From the IMG/VR virus record IMGVR_UViG_3300020385_000025, positions 1-37,748 of that record: 37,748 bases of DNA; one strand, given 5' to 3'. A program made the position numbers and the translations under genes. Positions 23,338 to 29,488 of the stretch are shown piece after piece. Each line of letters begins with the position of its first letter. Position 1 is the stretch's first letter. The DNA is from a virus. The notes beneath the pieces were generated by a model that did no database searches, was not told where the DNA came from, and saw only the letters and a list, made by a program, of their open reading frames with translations.

Positions 23338-24066
23338 CTAAACTTCTTTGCCTATCCACACAACTTTACCAATAACATTTAATTTGTCTAGCTGGTCTGG
23401 GGCTACGGTTTGTGCTTCATAAAAGGTGTTATCGCTAATTATTTTAACTTCACCGGTGAAGGTGCTTTGTAATCGCTTTACATATAAATGATCATTAATG
23501 CGTATTACATGAATGCCATCGGTTATCCGCTCTATCGGTCTTAAATCAACCAATAACGCATCACTGCTGTTAATCGTAGGCTGCATAGAATCACCTTTAG
23601 CAAACACAATTGCAAGCTGATCCGCTTTTAGTGATTTATCACGTAACCAATCAGTACTAAAAGCAAGACTTCCACGCACTTCTTCACATTCGACATCAGT
23701 GCCATAACCAGCGGAAATATCTATATTGAGTACTTGTATACATTCAAACCCTTCTAAAACCTGATTGTGATAAGCTTTTGAAGGATCATTTCTCAAAATG
23801 TATTGTGCTGTTGATTTATTACCCGCAGTACCATGCTCCGCGGTTCCTTCACCATTAAATAACCAATCTAAAGAAATATTCTTAATTTCAGCCCACTCAA
23901 CAAGCGCAGAATGGGGAATTGTATCCTTTTTTCGCCACTGATAAACATTGCTTCTATCAACTCCTAGCGACTCAGCTATTTTAGAATCAGAACTTAACTG
24001 TGGTTCTAACTCTCGCATTCTGTGAATTATATCATCAATAACTGTTGACAAAATTAGCGACCTCAA
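23338..24066 (-). CDS. CI/LexA-type prophage repressor with S24 peptidase domain
   Basis: 242 residues from the TTG at 24066; an internal TTG at 24051 or an ATG (HRMRELEP) could be the true start. The HTH is at about 25-75 (SKIAESLGVDRSNVYQWRKKDTIP, ending DWLFNGEG). The C-terminal half has the S24 set: Ala119-Gly120 cleavage site in ISAGYG, Ser160 in KGDSMQP and Lys197 in YVKRLQ. The protein should dimerise, keep the early promoter off and cleave itself after RecA activation, so the prophage is probably SOS-inducible. It is transcribed leftward from the shared control region, toward the lysis genes. Confidence 0.92.
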   Translation of the reverse strand: MRSLILSTVIDDIIHRMRELEPQLSSDSKIAESLGVDRSNVYQWRKKDTIPHSALVEWAEIKNISLDWLFNGEGTAEHGTAGNKSTAQYILRNDPSKAYHNQVLEGFECIQVLNIDISAGYGTDVECEEVRGSLAFSTDWLRDKSLKADQLAIVFAKGDSMQPTINSSDALLVDLRPIERITDGIHVIRINDHLYVKRLQSTFTGEVKIISDNTFYEAQTVAPDQLDKLNVIGKVVWIGKEV

Positions 24067-24080
24067 ATATATTTGCTAAT

Positions 24081-24104
24081 ATATTCACATATAGGTGTGA
24101 ATAT
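24081..24104. promoter_or_regulatory. Operator palindrome between repressor and early operon
   Basis: ATATTCACA and TGTGAATAT flank a 6-base spacer, a perfect 24-bp dyad in the 83-bp divergent region. It overlaps the expected start point of the leftward promoter. It is the best candidate for repressor and/or Ner-like binding. Two AATATATT copies (24066-24073, 24078-24085) lie beside it. Confidence 0.7.
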
Positions 24105-24111
24105 AAACATC

Positions 24112-24117
24112 ATTATA
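24112..24117 (-). promoter_or_regulatory. -10 box of the repressor promoter
   Basis: A perfect TATAAT on the minus strand. Transcription would start about 24105, at the edge of the 24-bp operator, so the repressor could control its own synthesis. I find no good -35 box at 17 bp, so the promoter may be weak or activated. Confidence 0.45.
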
Positions 24118-24149
24118 AGTAAACAAACTTAAACACCTAGGAGTCTACT

Positions 24150-24407
24150 ATGCAGCCCTTAGAAATAAAAGCACAGCTAAAAACGAAAGGATATTCGATT
24201 GCTATGATTGCCAGAGCACTCGGCAAATCCCCCACGACTATCTCATCAGTCATTAATCGTTATACAACTTCGGTTGATGTAGCCGAGAAGCTATCAAAGA
24301 TTTTAGATAAGCCACTCATTGAAGTATTTCCCGATGTTGAAACCTATGCCCGCGCTCATTCAAAAGAGCAAAAGCAAGCTGAACTTGAGCAACTACTAGC
24401 AAGCTAA
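24150..24407 (+). CDS. Ner-like / BcepMu gp16-family HTH regulator
   Basis: 85 residues, AGGAG 6 bases upstream. The whole protein is one HTH domain: IKAQLKTKGYSIAMIARALGKSPTTISSVIN, followed by AEKLSKILDKPLIEVFPDV. This is the layout of Mu Ner and of the BcepMu gp16 family. It is the first gene of the early operon, facing the repressor, and should act like Cro/Ner to shut repressor and early transcription. It is a clear paralogue of the C-terminal domain of the next gene; both even end in LLAS. Confidence 0.85.
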   Translation: MQPLEIKAQLKTKGYSIAMIARALGKSPTTISSVINRYTTSVDVAEKLSKILDKPLIEVFPDVETYARAHSKEQKQAELEQLLAS

Positions 24408-24421
24408 TGGAGGATTCTAAA

Positions 24422-25222
24422 ATGATGGGTTTTATTGCAATTTTGAAGAAACTAGAACAGCTAGTCCCCGCAGTAGCGGGCAACGACGCTGAGCTTGCGC
24501 GAGTATTTAATGTAACCAGAACTGCGCCTTCACAATGGAGAAAGCGTGACTGTATCCCATTAAAAAACTTAGTGTCATTCGCGCGTGAATACAAGATTAA
24601 TATCCATTGGTTAATTACGGGCGAAGGGCAAATGAACATAGAGCCATTGAAAACAGCCACCACGCCACTAATAACTGATGAATCTACTTTCACTAGTGAA
24701 TATAAACCATCAATTGAACGTGTTTTCACCGCATTACCAGAGACAAAAAATAGTGATGCAGCTATTGCTCGTGCATTCGATGTAAACAGAACTACTCCCG
24801 CCACATGGCGCAAAAGAAACACATTACCAGCAGAAAATTTAGTAAAACTGGCACTGAAATTTAATATCAATATGAAATGGCTATTCACTGGCAAAGGCGA
24901 TATGTACGAGCATACCAACCATGTTGCACCAGCAGAGCCTGTAAAAGCATTCACCCCAGATGATGTTAAACAAGCCATTAAAGAACAGGGATATACCCTA
25001 TCTATGCTGGCTGAGGCGCTTGATGTAAACCTTGCCACTGTATCTAATGTGATCCTTGGGAATTCTCGTTCACGGCGTATTGCTGAGTCTATCGCTAAAT
25101 TAATTGGCGAGCCGCTTGAGGTGGTGTTTCCTGATGTTGAAGCGTATGCATATTCGCTGTTTTTAACACCAGAGCAACGCACAGAGCGTGTTACAGCACT
25201 TAAACAGTTACTCGCCTCATAA
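24422..25222 (+). CDS. Regulator with three HTH domains (two CI-type plus one Ner-type)
   Basis: 266 residues from the ATG at 24422, chosen for GGAGG 8 bases upstream; an ATG at 24407 overlapping the previous stop lacks a site. Domain 1 (about 5-70) has ELARVFNVTRTAPSQWRKRD and ends NIHWLITGEGQM. Domain 2 (about 95-160) has AIARAFDVNRTTPATWRKRN and ends NMKWLFTGKGDM. Domain 3 (about 175-266) has EQGYTLSMLAEALDVNLATVSNVI and ends like the Ner-like protein upstream. Domains 1 and 2 also resemble the HTH of the phage repressor, but there is no peptidase domain. It could bind several operator half-sites as a single chain, competing with both repressor and Ner. I know of no characterised protein of this make-up. 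Confidence 0.85.
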   Translation: MMGFIAILKKLEQLVPAVAGNDAELARVFNVTRTAPSQWRKRDCIPLKNLVSFAREYKINIHWLITGEGQMNIEPLKTATTPLITDESTFTSEYKPSIERVFTALPETKNSDAAIARAFDVNRTTPATWRKRNTLPAENLVKLALKFNINMKWLFTGKGDMYEHTNHVAPAEPVKAFTPDDVKQAIKEQGYTLSMLAEALDVNLATVSNVILGNSRSRRIAESIAKLIGEPLEVVFPDVEAYAYSLFLTPEQRTERVTALKQLLAS

Positions 25223-25278
25223 GGCCTAAGTAACCAATTAATCACTAAGTCAACCATCGAACCAACAGGATCACTATT

Positions 25279-25650
25279 ATGACTAAAATGCGCTCGCCGC
25301 TGCTCACACAACCACATCAAGGTCAGCAACTGATTGCTGCGTTGCTTGTACAGTGTGCGCACAGCAATACGCCGCTGCATATACCGCTTGCGGCTCAAGT
25401 CAATAATCAACTGTTTAAGTGCCACAGCACTGCACAAAGTAAAGGGGGTGTGTTGAATGGCTTTATCGTCTATGCACAGCCAAACCAATATATTGTTTAC
25501 GGTGTATGTTTGCATGTTACGCCCTTGGGTGTTGGTGTTATATCCAGCGTAGCGCTATGCAATGTACAAAGTGAAGTTCCAAAAATTGTTTGTTTTTGGA
25601 ATGCCATTTTAGCTATTTTTTGCTTGCCAAAAGGAGCGACTTATGACTAA
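25279..25650 (+). CDS. Unknown early protein
   Basis: 123 residues; AGGATC lies 9 bases upstream of the ATG. It is rich in Gln, His, Leu and Val, with HIPLAAQVNNQLFKCH in the middle, and has no motif I recognise. Its end overlaps the start of the next gene by 8 bp, and the operon layout supports it. A long reading frame exists on the other strand over the first half, so I am only moderately sure it is coding. Confidence 0.5.
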   Translation: MTKMRSPLLTQPHQGQQLIAALLVQCAHSNTPLHIPLAAQVNNQLFKCHSTAQSKGGVLNGFIVYAQPNQYIVYGVCLHVTPLGVGVISSVALCNVQSEVPKIVCFWNAILAIFCLPKGATYD

Positions 25651-26137
25651 GCCAAAACGCCGTCAGTGGGGTCGTATTGTTGCCCGTAGCCTGCCCGAAG
25701 CACTCCAACTATGTAAAGAACACGCCCAAGCAACGCGCCAAATGAGTGTGCCGCGCATCGCCGACAGAACAGGTATTAGCACCGATATGCTGTACAAGCA
25801 TTTAGGCAGCGGCGATATGCCCACCAGTTTACTTATTCCGTACATGGCAGCAACAGGGCGCGAATACCCGTTAATGTACATGGCACACAGCCTAGACAAA
25901 CTTATTGTTGATATGCCCAAAGGTAAAAAACCAAGTAACAGCAACCTTACCCATTTAAACCTATTTGCTAACCAAGTGATCGGTATGGTTATGCAGTTAG
26001 AAGAAGGCGCAGGCAATGCCCAATATGTGGCAGAGCAAATAATTTTGTTAATGCAACAACTGGCTTATCAAAAGCTCGAAGCCGAAAAGCTTGACGAACC
26101 CCAAGCCTGTTTTGACCTAATCCACGAACCCCATTAG
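25643..26137 (+). CDS. HTH early regulator (CII-like appearance)
   Basis: 164 residues with AAGGAG upstream. A HTH lies at about 34-60 (MSVPRIADRTGISTDMLYKHLGSGDMP), preceded by a basic N-terminus (KPKRRQWGRI) and followed by a helical C-terminus suited to oligomerisation. The look is that of phage CII-type or related regulators in early operons. Target unknown. Confidence 0.7.
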   Translation: MTKPKRRQWGRIVARSLPEALQLCKEHAQATRQMSVPRIADRTGISTDMLYKHLGSGDMPTSLLIPYMAATGREYPLMYMAHSLDKLIVDMPKGKKPSNSNLTHLNLFANQVIGMVMQLEEGAGNAQYVAEQIILLMQQLAYQKLEAEKLDEPQACFDLIHEPH

Positions 26138-26152
26138 TTAAGAGCAAAAGCC

Positions 26153-26275
26153 ATGAAGCCTGCCCCTATCAAAGACCAAGAACCGCCTAAATTTCGCCCA
26201 AGTAGCACTAAAACGGTGTTTTTGATGACTATGGCGCAGTTAAAAGCAATGGCTAATAAGGAATACAAAGCATGA
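26153..26275 (+). CDS. 40-residue protein, unknown
   Basis: Reads MKPAPIKDQEPPKFRPSSTK and ends AMANKEYKA. Its stop overlaps the next ATG (ATGA), and AAGAG lies 8 bases upstream, so it fills the gap between two operon genes exactly. Pro-rich start, helical end. Function unknown. Confidence 0.6.
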   Translation: MKPAPIKDQEPPKFRPSSTKTVFLMTMAQLKAMANKEYKA

Positions 26276-26517
26276 AATTACTAACTCAAAAAATCACTAC
26301 AGCGCAGCTCAAGATTGAATCACCAAAAATCACTCTACAGTGCAACTGCTGCAAACGTGTAGAGCACGGCACCATACCAGTCAACGCATTTATTGATGCC
26401 GCCAGTTATATGGGCTGGCGACACGTTACAACGAGCCACATTGAAATAGAGGCAGCATGCCCTAGCTGCGTTAGAGAACTGCAACAGTTCTACCAAAGCA
26501 AGCAGGCTTCAGCATGA
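26272..26517 (+). CDS. Small Cys-rich (zinc-ribbon-like) protein
   Basis: 81 residues. CNCC near residue 24 and CPSC near residue 64 could hold one zinc. Between them FIDAASYMGWRHV is probably a short helix and strand. It is joined by ATGA overlaps to both neighbours. Small zinc-ribbon proteins are frequent in Mu-like early operons, with no known function. Confidence 0.7.
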   Translation: MKLLTQKITTAQLKIESPKITLQCNCCKRVEHGTIPVNAFIDAASYMGWRHVTTSHIEIEAACPSCVRELQQFYQSKQASA

Positions 26518-26822
26518 GCGATCAATATATTTCATCCACCATGCAGCGCGGCCTAAACGCCATTAAAGCACTGAGCGGCTATGAAGCCGATGGTCTGCGC
26601 CCTGGCGAATTGGCTAAGCGTTTAAACATCACCCAATCACAGGCTACCGCAGTTATTAAAAATCTGATCCAAGCAGGCTTTGCCGAGCATTGCCCGTGGG
26701 ATCAAAACAAAGTGCGCTTAGGACCAGCCCTAATCACCTTAGCCAATAGCGCCCAGCTGGCGATTACCCAGCGCAGCCAGCAACTAGAACAAGACCGTAG
26801 AAATTATGGAGCAATAGTATGA
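26514..26822 (+). CDS. IclR/MarR-type winged-helix protein
   Basis: 102 residues. About residues 10-70 form a winged helix: RGLNAIKALSGYEADGL, then PGELAKRLNITQSQATAVIKNLIQAGFAEH and the wing NKVRLGPALIT. This is the DNA-binding half of IclR proteins without the effector domain. Similar genes lie ahead of transposase A in several Mu-like phages. Starts and ends with ATGA overlaps. Confidence 0.8.
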   Translation: MSDQYISSTMQRGLNAIKALSGYEADGLRPGELAKRLNITQSQATAVIKNLIQAGFAEHCPWDQNKVRLGPALITLANSAQLAITQRSQQLEQDRRNYGAIV

Positions 26823-27100
26823 ACAAATTAAAAGTAATGGCAGAGGTAGGAAACAAACTTAACCCAACTTCACGAGCTGCTGAACGTGCCAAACATAAAG
26901 CATCAAAAGCACCGACTGCCACAGGATTACCAGCAAATAAAAAGTTACGCGTGCCGTGTCACTCAGGTAAGGCTATTAACCCTGCGGATGTTGTGTGGGA
27001 TGTAAGCCACTGGGCACAAATACAAGCACTGCGTTTAGGCTGCTCCTTACCCGTTGTGTATATAATGCTAGGTACAGTGACGCGAGGGTCAAACGTATGA
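26819..27100 (+). CDS. Unknown basic early protein
   Basis: 93 residues. The first 40 are Lys/Ala-rich and probably disordered (AAERAKHKASKAP). The rest (VVWDVSHWAQIQALRLGCSLPVVYIML) may form a small helical unit. ATGA overlaps at both ends make it part of the translation chain. No family recognised. Confidence 0.62.
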   Translation: MNKLKVMAEVGNKLNPTSRAAERAKHKASKAPTATGLPANKKLRVPCHSGKAINPADVVWDVSHWAQIQALRLGCSLPVVYIMLGTVTRGSNV

Positions 27101-27540
27101 GCTTCACTATTTATTTAGCCGTGTTCGACAGCGGCAAAATCACGCTTAATCAACTAACTGAATGGTTAGGGCTATTCGACATGATCATTGAACTAGACGA
27201 AACCGATAGTCAACACGACTTTATTGCCCTTAAACAAAACGTGCTTACAAGCGTTGCAGAGCATGGGGTAATAGTAGATAGCCAAACCCATATGAGTTAT
27301 TACCGCTTTAAAATCAGCATTGGTAACAGCTGGTTACGCAATTTAATCAGCACACTAGATGAAACTAAACAGGCAACACGCCACAGCTTAATTAAGCCGC
27401 TTGTTCACAAGCAAAAGCACCAAGCACTCAACCGTTATGAACACGCAAATTTAAGGCGTCACCGCAAAAATTGTGCAACCAGATCAGCCATGCAACAAAA
27501 ACTAAGCGACGCTTTACTCCTCTGGGAGTTTTCCCTATGA
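27097..27540 (+). CDS. Unknown early protein, first of a tandem paralogous pair
   Basis: 147 residues from the ATG at 27097, with GAGGG upstream and ATGA overlap with the previous stop. LTEWLGLFDMIIELDETDSQ...FIALKQNVLTSVAEHGVIVD aligns with FREWLHLLDHVIEHDDSNNI...WLALKNSILHSAAQHGAVLD of the next gene, and the C-terminal RSAMQQKLSDAL with MSVMQKKLLNI. So the two are diverged duplicates. The C-terminal third is basic. No known domain. Confidence 0.72.
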   Translation: MSFTIYLAVFDSGKITLNQLTEWLGLFDMIIELDETDSQHDFIALKQNVLTSVAEHGVIVDSQTHMSYYRFKISIGNSWLRNLISTLDETKQATRHSLIKPLVHKQKHQALNRYEHANLRRHRKNCATRSAMQQKLSDALLLWEFSL

Positions 27541-27962
27541 GCAATGTAATTCCACTTAATAACCTAAACAGTGGCCCCATTAGCACTTACGAATTTAGAG
27601 AGTGGTTGCACCTATTAGATCACGTCATCGAACACGATGATTCTAACAATATCAGCAACTGGTTAGCCCTTAAAAACAGCATTCTGCATAGCGCGGCACA
27701 ACATGGTGCGGTGCTAGATGAGTTAGGAAACAGTGGCTATGAGTTCCGCATCACTATTGAGCATAAATGGGCAGTGGCGTTAGTGGAATGGCTAAAGTAC
27801 AGCAAAGAGTTAACCCGTGACCTCCAAATTAGACCCTTTGCTCGCAAGAAAAGAAAGCAATCTCTTACTTTTACTTTAAATGTTTCCCGCCATAGCTGCT
27901 GGGTTATGTCGGTTATGCAAAAAAAACTCTTAAACATCATTAACCATGAGGAAATTAACTAA
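27537..27962 (+). CDS. Unknown early protein, second of the paralogous pair
   Basis: 141 residues from the ATG at 27537, which overlaps the previous stop (ATGA) and has GGGAG upstream. It is alignable over most of its length with the gene before it. The middle is helical and acidic, the end basic (RPFARKKRKQSLTF). The pair sits between regulators and the transposition genes. Function unknown; keeping both copies suggests a hetero-oligomer or specialised roles, which is guesswork. Confidence 0.72.
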   Translation: MSNVIPLNNLNSGPISTYEFREWLHLLDHVIEHDDSNNISNWLALKNSILHSAAQHGAVLDELGNSGYEFRITIEHKWAVALVEWLKYSKELTRDLQIRPFARKKRKQSLTFTLNVSRHSCWVMSVMQKKLLNIINHEEIN

Positions 27963-28156
27963 TGACTACGTGCCCATTAACGCAAAAAAAACAAAGACTC
28001 GCGGCATTAACGCCGGATCCAAATCTGCCATTTTTTACATGGCTAAGAGCAGAAGCCAAACGCCAGTTTGTTGTACCGAGTGAGCTTTACCGAGCAATGG
28101 CGGCTAAGGGCTTGGTGCCTGAAGATGATGATAAAACTGAGGATAACACTCTATGA
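27962..28156 (+). CDS. Small early protein, unknown
   Basis: 64 residues, starting on the last base of the previous stop (TAATG). FFTWLRAEAKRQFVVPSELYRAMAAKGL could be a helix-turn-helix-like unit, and the end is acidic. Its last 53 bp overlap the 3' end of the oppositely oriented gene at 28104-28460. Confidence 0.58.
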   Translation: MTTCPLTQKKQRLAALTPDPNLPFFTWLRAEAKRQFVVPSELYRAMAAKGLVPEDDDKTEDNTL

Positions 28157-28460
28157 GACCTTCGATCATATCTTCCCAATCGCCTATAGCGCATTTAAGT
28201 GAAACAAGAATGTCTTGGGCTAAATCATCAGCAGCTAATGAAGGATCAAAGCCTTTTTCGTACTTTTGTTTTAACTCAATAAGTACGAGCTGTATTGCTT
28301 TTGGGTCAAGTAACCCTTGTGAAAACAATTGTTCGAGTATGTTTTCGAATTTTGTATTCGCAATAAAAAAATCACTTTGCAGCCTTAGCGTTTCAAACCT
28401 GAGCTCTGCGTTGTCTTTTTCAAGGGCTGCTAGACGCTGCTCAATAGTTAATTTGTTCAT
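28104..28460 (-). CDS. Inverted accessory gene in the early operon, coiled-coil protein
   Basis: 118 residues from the ATG at 28460, preceded by AAAGGAC. The first 50 residues form a coiled coil (LTIEQRLAALEKDNAELRFETLRLQSDF). The rest is acidic and helical, ending with several aromatic residues (ECYPQFYHH). It runs against the surrounding early genes and has promoter-like boxes upstream on its own strand (TTGATT, 19 bp, TATAGT). That fits an independently expressed accessory gene (moron) transcribed in the lysogen. No known family. Confidence 0.65.
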   Translation of the reverse strand: MNKLTIEQRLAALEKDNAELRFETLRLQSDFFIANTKFENILEQLFSQGLLDPKAIQLVLIELKQKYEKGFDPSLAADDLAQDILVSLKCAIGDWEDMIEGLIECYPQFYHHLQAPSP

Positions 28461-28547
28461 TCTTAAAGTCCTTTTATTGGGATCTGATTGGGCGTTGTTA
28501 ACTATAGCAGATATATCACACCACCAATCAAACAAGGTGCATTAATC

Positions 28548-29483
28548 ATGACTAATAAAGACCTAACCACCGTTAAAAGCGAAGCACAACACGCTATTGC
28601 CGACAGCCAACAAAGCACAGCTGTTAGAGACCAATCATTGGTTGAAGTAGGGCAAATACAAGCTTTTGACTTTATGAAAAAGCAAAGTGAGGCGTTTAAC
28701 CTCAAAACTATTTTAAAGCACAAAGAGAGCAAAGCTTATAAAGGCCTGCCATACACCGATGAAAACGGCAACACCGCCTATACAAATACATGGGAAGACT
28801 ACTGCATTCATAAAGTGGGTATGTCGCGCAAAATGGTGGATGAAAACCTTGCTAATTTAAAACACTTTGGTGAAGCATTTTTAGAGTCGAGTAAAAAGAT
28901 TGGCCTAGGTATACGTGATTTAAAATCTCTGCGTCAATTACCAAGTGACGAGCAAACGTTAGTGATTGAGTCTGAGGCGATTGATACCGGTGATAAAGAA
29001 TCAATTAAAGACCTGATTGACGACCTAAAAGCCAAGCACAAAAAAGAGCTTGATACTGAAAAGAAAAAAGCGAAAGAGATTGACGACCAACGCCAAGTAG
29101 CCGTTCGTATGCGGGACGACTACCAAATGAAAGCTATGGACTACCAAAATGAACTTGAAAGCACCAAGTTTAAGGCCGATGCCTGGGTAGACCAAACCAA
29201 GCACCTATTATTTGAAGCCACCAAGTACGAAAGCAATGCCGTTGAATCGCTAAGCCGTTTAATAGCACTGCGCGAGCATTTTTTAGATGACGACAACTTA
29301 TCACCCCAAGTAACCGAGTACTTAGCAGCAGGCTTACTACATAGCTTTAAAACCCTCGCTGAAGACTTTGCCCAAGCCTGGCTTGAAACCTCAAACATAC
29401 TTGAGGGTTACTTACCAAAAATGCGCCCCAGCCTTGATGTACTGCAAGAGCTTAACGACAGCGCCATGAGCAACGAGGAGTAA
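28548..29483 (+). CDS. Conserved-type early protein with long coiled coil, precedes transposase
   Basis: 311 residues from the ATG at 28548, with AAGGTG 8 bases upstream; earlier in-frame starts have no site. The N-terminal third includes TNTWEDYCIHKVGMSRKMVDENL, the look of a HTH-like DNA-binding segment seen in ParB-like or DUF3102-like proteins. Residues about 155-225 are a Lys/Glu coiled coil (DDLKAKHKKELDTEKKKAKEI). The C-terminal 90 residues are helical. It ends 5 bp before transposase A, so a role in transposition or its control is plausible. Confidence 0.7.
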   Translation: MTNKDLTTVKSEAQHAIADSQQSTAVRDQSLVEVGQIQAFDFMKKQSEAFNLKTILKHKESKAYKGLPYTDENGNTAYTNTWEDYCIHKVGMSRKMVDENLANLKHFGEAFLESSKKIGLGIRDLKSLRQLPSDEQTLVIESEAIDTGDKESIKDLIDDLKAKHKKELDTEKKKAKEIDDQRQVAVRMRDDYQMKAMDYQNELESTKFKADAWVDQTKHLLFEATKYESNAVESLSRLIALREHFLDDDNLSPQVTEYLAAGLLHSFKTLAEDFAQAWLETSNILEGYLPKMRPSLDVLQELNDSAMSNEE

Positions 29484-29488
29484 GCATC

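Noticed and set aside
24316-25515. A 399-codon open frame on the minus strand across the early regulators
   Set aside because: It is antisense to two clear HTH genes with ribosome sites, has no such site of its own, and its translation resembles no protein.
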